Assembly (NCBI GenBank): GCA_945860205.1
Contig: CAMARK010000030.1
Location: 1 to 46,485, forward strand
From: Reyranella massiliensis 521
GTDB lineage: Bacteria > Pseudomonadota > Alphaproteobacteria > Reyranellales > Reyranellaceae
Direction: 5' to 3'
Length of the DNA stretch: 46,485 bases
The notes below the pieces were generated by a model that did not search any database, was not told the origin of the DNA, and saw only the letters and a list, made by a program, of their open reading frames with translations. Each line of letters opens with the position of its first letter. Within the stretch, counting starts at the first letter, position 1. Made by a program: the position numbers and the translations under genes. Shown piece by piece: positions 9,723 to 18,312 of this stretch.

Positions 9723-10397
9723 TCAATCGACGGTCCGGCGCGCGCCGTCGGCCAGGGTGACGCTGACGCCGCGCAGATAGAGCGGCCGCGGCAAGCCCTC
9801 GCTTTCGTTGCGCACCCGCCAGGCCTCGACCCCCGAGCCAAGGCCCAAGCGTGCGACGACGACGGGGTCCACGGAAGCGACCTCCGCCGTGGCGTCGACA
9901 CCGGCCGCGGCCAACTGCGCCGCGAGCGGACCGACGTCGGGGCCGACGATCACCGAGGCCCTGCCACGCAGGCGCTCCGCCAGCTCGGCCGTCGTGGCGG
10001 CGAAGGGCGCGGCCTCCTCGCCGATCGCGCAGAACCAGTCGCCGAGACGGCTGTCGATAGCGGCAACCACCAGCCGGTCGCGTGCCACGGCCTGCGCCTT
10101 CAAAACCGATGTCGTGACGAGACCGGCAAGTGGCACGCCGAGCCCGACGGCAAGGCCACGCGCGGCGGCAAGGCCCACCCGCACGCCCGTGAAGCTTCCC
10201 GGGCCGACGGTCACGGCGATCAGCGACACTTCGTTCCGGCTTAGTCGGCTATCGCGCAGAACCGACGCCACGGCCGGCAGCAGCCGGGCGGCCTGGTCGC
10301 GGCCCTCCTCGCGCAGCGAGGCCAGGCAGGCGCCGTCGCGCACCACCGCCACGCCAAGTCCGCTGATCGCGCAGTCGATCGCGAGCACCAGACTCAT
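9723..10397 (-). CDS. tsaB: tRNA t6A37 threonylcarbamoyltransferase subunit TsaB
   Basis: A 224-aa ASKHA-fold protein that dimerises with TsaD for t6A synthesis at A37 of ANN-decoding tRNAs. Diagnostic stretches are LVLAIDCAISGLGVAVV at the N-terminus and ISLIAVTVGPGSFTGVRVGLA with AARGLAVGLGVPLAG (read as SLIAVTVGPGSFTG in this protein). ATG 10397 gives the canonical N-terminus; ten extra upstream residues from another ATG are not conserved-looking. It heads the tsaB-rimI pair and is divergent from the D-Ala-D-Ala dipeptidase (39-nt gap). Confidence 0.93.
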   Translation of the reverse strand: MSLVLAIDCAISGLGVAVVRDGACLASLREEGRDQAARLLPAVASVLRDSRLSRNEVSLIAVTVGPGSFTGVRVGLAAARGLAVGLGVPLAGLVTTSVLKAQAVARDRLVVAAIDSRLGDWFCAIGEEAAPFAATTAELAERLRGRASVIVGPDVGPLAAQLAAAGVDATAEVASVDPVVVARLGLGSGVEAWRVRNESEGLPRPLYLRGVSVTLADGARRTVD

Positions 10398-10436
10398 CCT
10401 CTGGCGCTTGCTCGGGCGGCTGGGCATTCTTGGGTC

Positions 10437-10994
10437 ATGAAACTCGATCTGGTTGCGATCGCCCCGCCCGACTTCGATGTCGACGTGACGCTGGCCTATG
10501 CGACTGATGCCAATCTAACGGGACGCCCGGTCTACCGGAATGCCGAATGCTGGCTGCATCGCGAGGCGGCGGAAAAGCTTGCCGCGGCCGTGGCGCTGGC
10601 CCGGCCGCTCGGCCTCAGGCTGCGCATCTTCGATGCCTTGCGGCCGGTCGAGGCTCAGTGGGCATTGTGGAACGTCAATCCCGACCCGGAATTTCTTGCC
10701 GACCCGCGTCGCGGCTCGCCGCATTCGCGTGGCGTGGCCGTCGACCTCAGCCTGCTGGACGATGGCGACCGCGAACTCGACATGGGCACGGCATTCGATG
10801 CCTTCACGCCGCTGTCGCATCACGGTCGAACCGATGTTCCCGCCGAGGCGCAGCGCAACCGGCTGCTGCTGATGGGCCTGATGACCGCCGCCGGCTGGGA
10901 TTTCTACCGCAACGAGTGGTGGCACTACCAGCTGTTCGACGCCCGGCGCTATCCGCTGGTCAGCGACGCCGACCTGCCGCGCCCGATGATGTAG
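10437..10994 (+). CDS. ddpX: D-alanyl-D-alanine dipeptidase (VanX/DdpX family)
   Basis: A 185-aa zinc peptidase of family M15D that cleaves D-Ala-D-Ala. Metal and catalytic blocks are SPHSRGVAVDLSL (His and Asp ligands) and NEWWHYQLF (catalytic Glu and His ligand); IFDALRPVEAQ supplies the conserved Arg. There is no signal peptide, so it is cytoplasmic like VanX and DdpX. No vanHA or ddp transport genes are adjacent, so a role in muropeptide or D-Ala recycling is more likely than glycopeptide resistance. It ends 1 nt before the convergent Bax-like gene. Confidence 0.9.
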   Translation: MKLDLVAIAPPDFDVDVTLAYATDANLTGRPVYRNAECWLHREAAEKLAAAVALARPLGLRLRIFDALRPVEAQWALWNVNPDPEFLADPRRGSPHSRGVAVDLSLLDDGDRELDMGTAFDAFTPLSHHGRTDVPAEAQRNRLLLMGLMTAAGWDFYRNEWWHYQLFDARRYPLVSDADLPRPMM

Positions 10995-10995
10995 C

Positions 10996-12105
10996 TCAGA
11001 AGCTCGAGAGCCGGGACTTGTCGAAATCGGCGAGTTCGTTCTCGCGCATGATCTGGCGCACGAACTGCACATAGCCCTGGCCACGCTCGGAATAGCGCAG
11101 CAGCGTGCCGATCAGGCGATAGCCCTCGGGATGCTCGCCTCGCTCGCGCATCGCGGCACGTTCGGCGCGAAAGCTGGCATAGGCCGGATGGGTGTTGAGG
11201 TTGGTGATGTAGGCGTCGGTCGCCTCGCCAACATCCGTGAACGGCTGCGGCATGCCGGCGCCGGGCTTCCAGGGGACGGAAACGCTGTGGCGGCCCCCCG
11301 TCTGGATCTGGCCGAACAGGGCATTGCCGTTGCGGGCGGCGAACGACGTGCCCCAGCCGGATTCGACGCCGCCTTGGGCGATCGCCATCGACGGCGGAAC
11401 GATATCGACGCGACGCACCAGCTCGTCGAGCTTGTCGACCGACGACTCGTAACGGTCGGCAAGGTTCTCGAGCCAGATGCGCTCGATCGGCGTCATCCGC
11501 AGGGGCGCCGCCGCGACTTTGTCGCGCAGATACAGAAGCTGCTCGCGATCGGCGAGCACACGCTGATTGACCTCGAGGACCACCGGCAGAATCGCGGTGA
11601 TGAACAGCGACTTGCGCTCGTTGCCGTCCTTGGTGTTGAGATCGCCCGGCACGCGGTCGACCTTGAGCGGCGGCACGGCTTCGCCCAGCCGAACGTCGGT
11701 CAGCGTGTAGGAGACGTCACGGAACAAGCCGGCAAGTTCGTCGGCGGTGCGCGGGCTGATGGGCCGCAGCTGGACCTGCCGCCGGACGGCATTGCCGGGA
11801 GCCGCGAAGCGCCCATGCCCGAGGGTGATCTCGCGGGTCGTGAAATGAGGCCAATCGTCGGTCTCGTGCGCGTCGTGGCGCACGAACGTCAAGCCCGCAG
11901 GCTGCGCGTCCAAGGCGAGGAAAGCCGGCTGCTCGGGCGACGCGGCACTCGCGGTCCCGATCGCCGTGAAGGACAGATACGGTGCGACATCGATGGTCGG
12001 CAACGGCTCGCTCAGGCCTACGCCCGCAGCGACTATGGCGGCCCACACCGCCGGAAATGCATATCGACGCCCGCGTTCGACCGCGGGCCGGACTGACAAA
12101 TTCAT
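10996..12105 (-). CDS. Bax-like glucosaminidase-domain protein
   Basis: A 369-aa protein. The N-terminus has a basic stretch then a hydrophobic segment (YAFPAVWAAIVAAGVGLSE), suggesting a signal anchor or export. The C-terminal half is the Bax/FlgJ-type mannosyl-glycoprotein endo-beta-N-acetylglucosaminidase fold: SMAIAQGGVESGWGTSFAA (catalytic Glu), RNGNALFGQ and the conserved LNTHPAYASFRAERAAM...LLRYSERGQGYVQFVRQ. The expected role is peptidoglycan cleavage in the periplasm. ATG 12105 (MNLSVRPAV) is selected because it places the hydrophobic segment near the N-terminus. Confidence 0.87.
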   Translation of the reverse strand: MNLSVRPAVERGRRYAFPAVWAAIVAAGVGLSEPLPTIDVAPYLSFTAIGTASAASPEQPAFLALDAQPAGLTFVRHDAHETDDWPHFTTREITLGHGRFAAPGNAVRRQVQLRPISPRTADELAGLFRDVSYTLTDVRLGEAVPPLKVDRVPGDLNTKDGNERKSLFITAILPVVLEVNQRVLADREQLLYLRDKVAAAPLRMTPIERIWLENLADRYESSVDKLDELVRRVDIVPPSMAIAQGGVESGWGTSFAARNGNALFGQIQTGGRHSVSVPWKPGAGMPQPFTDVGEATDAYITNLNTHPAYASFRAERAAMRERGEHPEGYRLIGTLLRYSERGQGYVQFVRQIMRENELADFDKSRLSSF

Positions 12106-12206
12106 TCCACACTCTTCGTTTCGTTGGCTCGAACGAACGACCCCCACACACGATCCCCCACGGATCGTGATGCAGTACCGACGCTGTACGCTTGAGCGAA
12201 AGCGGC

Positions 12207-12755
12207 CTACTGGGCCGCTTGGACTTCCACCACTTCTGGCACGTAGTGCTTCAGAAGATTCTCGATTCCCATCTTGAGCGTGGCCGTCGAGCTGGGGCAG
12301 CCGGAGCATGCGCCCTGCATGTGGAGATAGACCACGCCGTCCTTGAAATCCTTAAACACGATATCGCCGCCGTCCTGGGCAACCGCCGGGCGGACACGCG
12401 TATCGAGCAATTCCTTGATCTGGGCAACGATCTCGTCGTCTTCCGCCGCGACCGCGCCCGTATCGGCGCTATCGGCCACCACAGGGTCGCCGGAGGTGTA
12501 ATGTTCCATGATGCCGCCCAGGATGGACGGCTTGAGGATCTGCCAATCCTGGTTAGCCGCCTTTGTGACGGTCACGAAGTCGGAGCCGAAGAACACGCGC
12601 TCCACCCCCTCGATCGCAAACAGCCTCTTGGCCAGCGGCGAAGGCAGGGCGGTATCGACGCTCGCGAAATCCATCGTGCCCTTCTCCATGACCACGCGGC
12701 CAGGAAGGAACTTCAGGGTCGACGGATTGGGCGTCTGCTCGGTCTGGATAAACAA
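12207..12755 (-). CDS. NfuA-like NifU-family Fe-S carrier protein
   Basis: A 182-aa protein with an N-terminal Nfu_N scaffold domain (MFIQTEQTPNPSTLKFLPG) and a C-terminal NifU domain. The latter carries the cluster-binding CxxC in LHMQGACSGCPSSTATLK, followed by MGIENLLKHYVPEV. It acts as an Fe-S cluster carrier delivering 4Fe-4S clusters, plausibly to MiaB in the same neighbourhood (inference). It stands alone with an AT-rich upstream region (12890-12960) that probably holds its promoter. Confidence 0.93.
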   Translation of the reverse strand: MFIQTEQTPNPSTLKFLPGRVVMEKGTMDFASVDTALPSPLAKRLFAIEGVERVFFGSDFVTVTKAANQDWQILKPSILGGIMEHYTSGDPVVADSADTGAVAAEDDEIVAQIKELLDTRVRPAVAQDGGDIVFKDFKDGVVYLHMQGACSGCPSSTATLKMGIENLLKHYVPEVVEVQAAQ

Positions 12756-12889
12756 ACCTAAACTCCTTCATCGAGCGCTTGGCGGCGGGCCGCCCGGCAT
12801 CGCTCAGGCTGGGAACGGGACGTCTCCGCGCCCAATCGGTACCCCCGGACGTAGGAACCGGCGCCCTGTCGATCAAGGTGATTCTTAGA

Positions 12890-12960
12890 TGAGACTGTAC
12901 AATTATTATGGAAAGCAGAATTATTATTGCGCTATATCAATTAGATAGGCAATTCAATTT
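12890..12960 (-). promoter_or_regulatory. AT-rich putative control region upstream of the NfuA-like gene
   Basis: A strikingly AT-rich stretch in a GC-rich genome within the 291-nt gap 12756-13046. It contains a perfect 9-mer direct repeat AATTATTAT at 12901-12909 and 12919-12927 (18-bp period), then TATATC, AATTAG and CAATTCAATTTG. On the minus strand TTGAATTGCC and TTGATATAG look like promoter elements for the NfuA-like gene. An iron or Fe-S responsive repressor could use the repeats, but no known consensus is matched. Confidence 0.45.
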
Positions 12961-13046
12961 GAGTTTAGGCAGGCCCGCGTTCTCCAACACAAAGCCTCAT
13001 TTCAGGGGAACCTTTGACAGAACGACGCGGAAACTGCGCGCACGCT

Positions 13047-13538
13047 CTATGAGATTGCATCGATCTCGGCCTCGGTGAGGGCGCCGGGAACGATGGTCAG
13101 GGGAATCCGAAGCTGACCACCGAGCTTGCCGGTAAACGCCGTGACCAAGGGGCCTGGCCCCTCGCCGCTCGAGGCGCTGCCCAGCACCAGAACCGAAATC
13201 GAGCGATCCTCGGCGACGAGTTTGAGCAGCTCGTCCCGACTTTTGCCCTCCCGGATATGAATGGTCGGAGGCTGGCCGGTTAAGGTGGCCGCCGCATCGG
13301 CATGCTTGGCCACCACGTCCTCGGCCTGCTGACGGGCTTCCTGGCGCATCAGGTCGACGACGGCCCCCCATTGCTGGCCCTCAGGCGGATCCATGACATA
13401 GAGCATGGCGACCCGGCCGCCGGTCCGTTTGGCCCGGCGACAGGCATATCTCAGCGCATTGCGCATTTCCGGGCTCTCGTCGACGACGACCAGAAAAACG
13501 CGCTCCTCGGGCCGGACGGGCTGCTCGCTCACACTCAT
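13047..13538 (-). CDS. Universal stress protein (UspA family)
   Basis: A 163-aa single-domain Usp. The N-terminal strand is VFLVVVDESPEMRNALRYACRRAKRTGG. The C-terminal nucleotide loop is VLVLGSASSGEGPGPLVTAFTGKLGGQLRIPLTIVPG, a variant of the G-2x-G-9x-G-S/T motif of ATP-binding Usps. The conserved acidic residue of strand 1 is present. It is 16 nt downstream of the TIGR02186 gene and probably co-transcribed with it and the TSUP exporter. Confidence 0.9.
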   Translation of the reverse strand: MSVSEQPVRPEERVFLVVVDESPEMRNALRYACRRAKRTGGRVAMLYVMDPPEGQQWGAVVDLMRQEARQQAEDVVAKHADAAATLTGQPPTIHIREGKSRDELLKLVAEDRSISVLVLGSASSGEGPGPLVTAFTGKLGGQLRIPLTIVPGALTEAEIDAIS

Positions 13539-13554
13539 GGTCGGCTCCCCTCCG

Positions 13555-14367
13555 TTACAGACGCCGCATGATCGCGCCACCCAGCCAGCCGGCGAACAGC
13601 GCCATGAAGACGGCGCCCAGGCCATAGAGCGCGCCGTCGTGGCTCGCCCATCCTGCCAGCTGGGCACTGAATCCAACCTTGCCGACGGGCAACGGCCGCG
13701 ACACTGCGGCCACGATCTTGCCCTCGCGCAACAAGTAGGCCTTCACCTCGTAAACCCCCTCGGGCAGGCGGGACGGAAACGGCAGGTCGACGCGAAACAG
13801 CCGGCCGGCCTGCACCGTGACCTGGCCGATGGCCGCGGGATAGAGCCCTTCCCGGCGCTTCACCTCGACCAGCCCGGCGCGGAACTTCGCCAGCTCGGCC
13901 GCCACCCGCGAACCGACCGGCGTGACGGTCGACATCCGGTCCTCGAGCGACAGGATCTCGCCGCCGGCGCCGCGGGCGAGCAGCCGCTGCAGCGGCTGGC
14001 TGGCGGCAATGGCGTAGTAGGCGGGCACATCGTCGAACGACTGGCGTCCGGTATTGAGCCACAGGCCGAGAAACCTCTCCTTGCGCATCACCGTCTCGCG
14101 CGCCTCGGGGCCGACCACGACCACGACCACTTCGCCGGGCGGATCGAACATGCCGAACATCAGGATGCTCTCGCCCTGGAACGCCGACGTGATCGACACC
14201 CGGGCCCGCGACAGGTCGACGACCAGGTCGGGGGTCGCCGAGCCGGTGGGCACCGATGGCGGCGGCCCCGGCAGGCCGGAAGGTGGCGGCTCGGCACGAG
14301 GGCCCTGGGCGTGTGCGCTGGCCGTCCATGTGAGGCCCGCCACAAACGCGATCAGCAGGCGTCTCAC
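13555..14367 (-). CDS. TIGR02186 family periplasmic/membrane protein
   Basis: A 270-aa protein with an N-terminal signal peptide (RRLLIAFVAGLTWTASAHA, AxA cleavage site), a beta-rich periplasmic part with Pro-rich start, and one C-terminal membrane helix (GLGAVFMALFAGWLGG) ending MRRL. I recognise it as the TIGR02186 family, whose function is unknown but which typically lies next to TauE/SafE exporters, as here. GTG 14367 is chosen because it forms a GTGA overlap with the exporter stop (14364-14367), and only this start exposes the signal peptide. Confidence 0.85.
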   Translation of the reverse strand: MRRLLIAFVAGLTWTASAHAQGPRAEPPPSGLPGPPPSVPTGSATPDLVVDLSRARVSITSAFQGESILMFGMFDPPGEVVVVVVGPEARETVMRKERFLGLWLNTGRQSFDDVPAYYAIAASQPLQRLLARGAGGEILSLEDRMSTVTPVGSRVAAELAKFRAGLVEVKRREGLYPAAIGQVTVQAGRLFRVDLPFPSRLPEGVYEVKAYLLREGKIVAAVSRPLPVGKVGFSAQLAGWASHDGALYGLGAVFMALFAGWLGGAIMRRL

Positions 14368-15290
14368 GGGTTCACCTCGCGGGGGCCGAGCGAGAAGGGC
14401 GAACTCGGCGTGCGCAGGAGTTCGATCAGCAACTCGGCCGCCACCGCCAGGATCAGGACCGACATCAGCCCGCGCAGGACGACGCCCGGCAGCTTGGCCG
14501 CGAGCCTGGAGCCGATCGGCGCGCCCACCACGCCGCCCAGGATCAGGAGCAACGCCAGCACGACGTCGACAGTGCCGTTGGTCGTGGCCTGGAGGAAGGT
14601 GACGTTGGCCGCCACGAACAGGATCTGGAAATTCGAGGTGCCGATCACGACGGCCGTCGGCATGCCGAGCAGGTAGATCATGGCCGGCACCAGCACGAAG
14701 CCGCCGCCGACACCCAGGATCGCCGACAGGATGCCGATCACGAACCCAAGGCCGACCGGCAGCAGCGCGCTGATATAGAGCTTCGACTTGTAGAACCTGA
14801 GCTTGAGCGGCAGGCGATGCACCAAGTAGTGGGTGTGCAGCTTGCCGCGGGGCGCTCCGGGATTCCGCCGCCGCTTCACGTAGGTGCTCAGGCTTTCGGC
14901 CAGCATGAGAAGGCCGATCGCCGACAGCATGACGACGTAGAGCACGGCGATGACGAAATCGATCTGGCCGATTCGCTTGAGGTAGGTGAACAGCGCGACG
15001 CCGGCCGAGGAACCGATCATGCCGCCCAGCAGCAGCACCAGGCCCATGCGGAAATCGACATTGCCGCGGCGCCAGTGGACCTGCAGCGACGACACGGAAT
15101 TGGCGACGACCTGGTTGGCCTGGCTGGCGACCGCGACGGCCGGCGGAATGCCGACGAAGATCAGGAGCGGCGTGGCCAGGAACCCGCCGCCGACCCCGAA
15201 CATGCCGGCGAGCAGACCGGCCGCCGCCCCCAGGCCGAGCAGGACGAACACGTTCATCGACTGTTCGGCAATGGGAAGGTAGATCTCCAC
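14364..15290 (-). CDS. TSUP family (TauE/SafE) sulfite/anion exporter
   Basis: A 308-aa polytopic membrane protein with the two-fold family repeats GLLAGMFGVGGGFLATPLLIFVG and ILSAILGVGGGFVLVPAMIYLLG, each followed by ASQANQV / GTSNFQI segments. About eight membrane helices are expected, with a basic cytoplasmic loop (KRRRNPGAPRGK). Members export sulfite, sulfoacetate or related C1/C2 anions; the substrate is not deducible. Translationally coupled to the following TIGR02186 gene. Confidence 0.9.
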   Translation of the reverse strand: MEIYLPIAEQSMNVFVLLGLGAAAGLLAGMFGVGGGFLATPLLIFVGIPPAVAVASQANQVVANSVSSLQVHWRRGNVDFRMGLVLLLGGMIGSSAGVALFTYLKRIGQIDFVIAVLYVVMLSAIGLLMLAESLSTYVKRRRNPGAPRGKLHTHYLVHRLPLKLRFYKSKLYISALLPVGLGFVIGILSAILGVGGGFVLVPAMIYLLGMPTAVVIGTSNFQILFVAANVTFLQATTNGTVDVVLALLLILGGVVGAPIGSRLAAKLPGVVLRGLMSVLILAVAAELLIELLRTPSSPFSLGPREVNP

Positions 15291-15299
15291 CGCGCCGGC

Positions 15300-16328
15300 C
15301 TACTTCAGAAGGATGTTGCTGATTTCGCGCAGCTGGGTGCGCGCCCGCAGCAGGTAAAAGCCCTGGGCGGCGAGGTGATTGGGAATGAGAAACCCGTCGA
15401 GGTAGCCGTTCCACACGATCCAGGGCTGGAGATCGGCGGCGAGGCGGAACGTCTCCACCGTGCCGTTCCAGGCATTGGTCAGCCCCTTTTCCCGAATGAT
15501 GTTCTCGAAGTCGACGCCCAGTTCGCGCAGGATCAGGTAATTGGCGTAGAGTCGGCCCTTGTTGAAGTAGAAGATGTCGTCGCACCTGGAATCGAACAGA
15601 TCGCCGGACTTCTCGATGATGTGCTGGTCGATGACGCCCGAGTCCGAACCTTCATCGTTGGCGATGCGATCGAGCAGCGCCTGCAGATTGTCGGCGCGGC
15701 GTTCGAAGATCGCCTGACCCGAGGCCAGCCGCTTGTTGTAGGCCAGCAGCTTCTCGCGGCCGGCGCGATACTTCTGCGCCGACGTCGCCGACGGCATCAG
15801 CGACACGCTGGGCTGCCAGACCCAGATGTTGGGCTGCTCGTTCAGGAAGCCGCGTGCCTGCTCGAGGTCGCGGTCGGTCTGGCTGGAACCGCGGGTGCGG
15901 CCGAGCTGATCCATCAGCTCCGTGCTGAAGCGGCCGAGCGCCGCCGCGATTCCACGCTGAAAGTTCGGCATGTTGTCGAGCAACCCGGAGGGCATGAAGA
16001 AGGGCTGCATCGGCGTCCAGGTGTGGACGTTGACCTCGCGGTTGACCAGGTCGGCGGCAACGGCCACCGCGCGGCTTTCGCCCGGCGTCACATTGCGCGG
16101 CGCGAACTGCGGATCGTCGTCGATGTCCTGGACCACCAGCGCGCCCACCGGATAGTAGAGCAACGCGATCACCACGGCGACGCGCCAGGCCCAGCCCCAC
16201 GCCCGTCGGCCGCCGGATCCTTTCGCTCCTGGCATCGAGGGACGGAACGCGCGCACGCGATTCCATGTCCTGCGCCATAAGGAAGGCGCTGCTGCGGGCG
16301 GCGCGCCGTGATCGGGATCGAATGTCAT
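15300..16328 (-). CDS. DUF2333 family protein
   Basis: A 342-aa protein with a Pro/Arg-rich cytoplasmic start, one membrane anchor (WAWRVAVVIALLYYPVGALVV) and a large soluble region. That region includes NREVNVHTWTPMQPFFMPSGLLDNMPNFQRGI and YFNKGRLYANYLILRELG. These match DUF2333, a proteobacterial family of unknown function. ATG 16328 (MTFDPDHG) is taken because further upstream the frame carries no plausible coding pattern. It lies 9 nt upstream of the TSUP gene, suggesting a four-gene transcript DUF2333-TSUP-TIGR02186-usp. Confidence 0.85.
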   Translation of the reverse strand: MTFDPDHGAPPAAAPSLWRRTWNRVRAFRPSMPGAKGSGGRRAWGWAWRVAVVIALLYYPVGALVVQDIDDDPQFAPRNVTPGESRAVAVAADLVNREVNVHTWTPMQPFFMPSGLLDNMPNFQRGIAAALGRFSTELMDQLGRTRGSSQTDRDLEQARGFLNEQPNIWVWQPSVSLMPSATSAQKYRAGREKLLAYNKRLASGQAIFERRADNLQALLDRIANDEGSDSGVIDQHIIEKSGDLFDSRCDDIFYFNKGRLYANYLILRELGVDFENIIREKGLTNAWNGTVETFRLAADLQPWIVWNGYLDGFLIPNHLAAQGFYLLRARTQLREISNILLK

Positions 16329-16412
16329 GGCTGACCTTACCATTCGCCTCGTGACGAAACAGGGGCGCGGACTGCTAGAGTGCGGTGTTTCTTTGTCCCA
16401 CGGAGTTGGTGA

Positions 16413-17366
16413 ATGGCGCTCGATCCCGAATCCCAGCGGCTGCTCGATCTGACCGCGGCGGCCAACCGCCCGGCCTGGAACAGCTTGAGCCCGCAGGCGG
16501 CGCGCGATCTCTACCTGTCGCTCCGCCCGCCCGCGCAGGGCCCGCGTCCCTCGGGCGTCGCGGTGATCGACCGGACGATTCCCGGCCCCGGCGGCGCCGT
16601 GCCGATTCGACTCTATCGGCCCGAGGCGGCGGCGACCGGCGCGTTGCTGCCGGCGCTGGTGTTCGCCCATGGTGGCGGCTGGGTGTTCGGCAATCTCGAA
16701 AGCCACGACGTGCTCTGTGCCCGGTTTGCCCTCGATGCCGGGATCGCCGTCTGCGCCGTCGACTACCGGCTGGCGCCCGAGGCCCGCTTTCCGGCAGCCT
16801 TCGACGATGTCGTGGCCGCGCTGCAGTGGGTCCAGGCCAACGGCGCCTCGGTCGGCATCGATGCCGCCCGGCTCGCCATCGGCGGCGACAGCGCCGGCGG
16901 CAATCTCGCCGCCTCGGTCGCGATCTGGGCCCGCGATCACGGTGGCCCCCGCCTTCGCCTGCAGTTGCTGGCCTATCCGGTCACCGACGCGGTGGCGCGC
17001 ACCGACTCCTACCGCCGCTTCTACGACGGCTTCGGCCTCAATGCCGAAACCATGGAATGGTTCTTCGATCACTACACGCCCGACAAGGCGAGCCGCGGCG
17101 ACTGGCGCGTGTCGCCCTTGCGCGCCGCTTCGCTGGCCGGCCTGCCCCCGGCCCTGGTGATCACCGCCGGCTACGATCCGCTGCGCGATGAGGGCCGCGC
17201 CTATGCCTGGCGGCTGCAGCAGGAAGGCACGCTGGCCGACCTCGTCGAGTTCGGCGGCATGCTGCATGGCTTCCTGAGCGCGCCGATGCTGCTGCACGGC
17301 GCGCGGCGCGCGGCCGCCATCTGTGCCGCGGCGTTGCGCGAGGCGTTGGTGCTGCGCACCGTCTAA
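16413..17366 (+). CDS. Alpha/beta hydrolase, HSL-family esterase
   Basis: A 317-aa hormone-sensitive-lipase-type (family IV) esterase. The oxyanion motif is HGGGWVFG, the nucleophile Ser is in GGDSAGGNLA, the acid is in TAGYDPLRDEG and the His in GGMLHGFL. It is cytoplasmic with no signal peptide. Members hydrolyse short-chain esters; the natural substrate is unknown. Two hairpins follow its stop codon (17385-17450). Confidence 0.93.
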   Translation: MALDPESQRLLDLTAAANRPAWNSLSPQAARDLYLSLRPPAQGPRPSGVAVIDRTIPGPGGAVPIRLYRPEAAATGALLPALVFAHGGGWVFGNLESHDVLCARFALDAGIAVCAVDYRLAPEARFPAAFDDVVAALQWVQANGASVGIDAARLAIGGDSAGGNLAASVAIWARDHGGPRLRLQLLAYPVTDAVARTDSYRRFYDGFGLNAETMEWFFDHYTPDKASRGDWRVSPLRAASLAGLPPALVITAGYDPLRDEGRAYAWRLQQEGTLADLVEFGGMLHGFLSAPMLLHGARRAAAICAAALREALVLRTV

Positions 17367-17384
17367 AGACCGACCTCGGCGGGC

Positions 17385-17450
17385 CCAACTTTTCAAAGTT
17401 GGCTCAAACTCGCCGACAGATATTTGGCTTTCCAGCCGCCGGAAAGCCAA
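17385..17450 (+). terminator. Two consecutive hairpins after the esterase gene
   Basis: First is a perfect 8-bp inverted repeat CCAACTTT/AAAGTTGG (17385-17402). Next is a 10-bp stem TTGGCTTTCC/GGAAAGCCAA with a 7-nt loop (17424-17450). They lie 18 nt past the stop codon. No U-run follows either stem, so intrinsic termination is only a possibility; 3'-end protection is another. Confidence 0.45.
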
Positions 17451-17827
17451 TAAATCCAGGCTCTCGCCCGGCTCAGCGGGCCCACCTGAAACGTGCGTGT
17501 GTTGGGCCCTCGAGTGGGCCCGGATCTGTGGCCGGATCTGGGCCCGAGCTTGCGCGCGATGAGCTGTCCACGGTTCGAGGCGCGGCTCTTTCCCTGTTGA
17601 CGCCGGCACTGCCAGCACGAAGCCCTTGGGCTGATTGGATTGTGTCTCTCCACGAGTCAGGACTCGCGGCGGCTGCACCAAGCGCATAGCGCGACCCGCG
17701 GACGGCCGCGGGAGGTCTTGCCGACATGAATACGCCCGGCGGATTTTTCCGTCGAGCGTCTCCCATCATGGCTGGAATGTTGGCATAAATCTGCTGAACT
17801 TGCAACTTTACTATACTTCAATATTGC
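17451..17827. other. Gene-free stretch between esterase and MarR genes
   Basis: No convincing coding pattern on either strand. The first half is very GC-rich with repeated GGGCCC/TGGGCCC words and an imperfect tandem of GGATCTGTGGCC and GGATCTGGGCCC near 17520-17545. The last ~60 nt become AT-rich and lead into the MarR promoter. Confidence 0.6.
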
Positions 17828-17856
17828 TTGCACATGGAAGCATATCGGCCTATATA
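17828..17856 (+). promoter_or_regulatory. Sigma-70-type promoter of the MarR gene
   Basis: TTGCAC (17828-17833), a 17-nt spacer and TATATA (17851-17856). The expected transcription start falls at about 17863, which is the ATG of the MarR gene, implying a leaderless or almost leaderless mRNA. No Shine-Dalgarno sequence precedes the ATG. Confidence 0.6.
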
Positions 17857-17862
17857 CCCGCC

Positions 17863-18309
17863 ATGACCAATCCTGCCTTCTGCGCCGTCCTCAACCTCCT
17901 CGTTACCCACGCCCGCCTCGACGAGCGCTTCGACCATTCGCTCGGCGTCCTGCATGGCCTGTCGCTGAAGGAGACGCTGCTGCTGATGCACCTCGAACGC
18001 TCGCCCGGGACGCGGCTGAGCCGCATCGACCTGTCCAAGCGGCTGCATGTCAGCCCGTCGACGGTCACGCGCATGTGCGCCCCGCTCGAGAAGCGTCACG
18101 TGGTGGGCCGCGAACCCGACGCGCGCGACGCACGCCTGGCCTACGTCGTCCTCACCAGGGCCGGACAGCAGCTCGTAACCGACGCAAGGGCCACACTCGA
18201 GGGCCTGTCCGTCGACGTCTTCCGCGACCGCTGGACCAAGCCGGAGATCGCCTCGCTGGCCGACCTGCTCGGTCGCCTGACGGCCGGCCAGCCCAGCGAA
18301 CTCGCCTAG
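17863..18309 (+). CDS. MarR-family transcriptional regulator
   Basis: A 148-aa winged-helix regulator. GLSLKETLLLMHLERSPGTRLSRIDLSKRLHVSPSTVTRMCAPLEK is the helix-turn-helix with the typical SxSTVTR recognition helix, followed by the wing GREPDARDARLAYVVLTRAGQQLV. Flanking helices would form the dimer interface. ATG 17863 is supported by the promoter placement and by the lack of MarR-like residues upstream. It runs convergently with gloB (3-nt gap), so the regulated gene is not obvious; autoregulation or control of the upstream esterase is possible. Confidence 0.88.
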   Translation: MTNPAFCAVLNLLVTHARLDERFDHSLGVLHGLSLKETLLLMHLERSPGTRLSRIDLSKRLHVSPSTVTRMCAPLEKRHVVGREPDARDARLAYVVLTRAGQQLVTDARATLEGLSVDVFRDRWTKPEIASLADLLGRLTAGQPSELA

Positions 18310-18312
18310 AGG

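Noticed and set aside
10437..10994. Glycopeptide resistance locus based on the VanX-like gene
   Set aside because: No vanH, vanA/ligase or regulatory genes are nearby; lone VanX/DdpX homologues are common in Gram-negative bacteria.
17460..17640. GGGCCC-rich repeats as a possible CRISPR or satellite array
   Set aside because: Units are short, imperfect and unevenly spaced; no repeat-spacer pattern exists here or elsewhere in the window.
15300..17687. The DUF2333 frame stays open for 795 codons, apparently allowing a much larger protein
   Set aside because: The upstream part lies antisense to the esterase gene and has shadow-type composition; ATG 16328 gives a sensible N-terminus with a membrane anchor.
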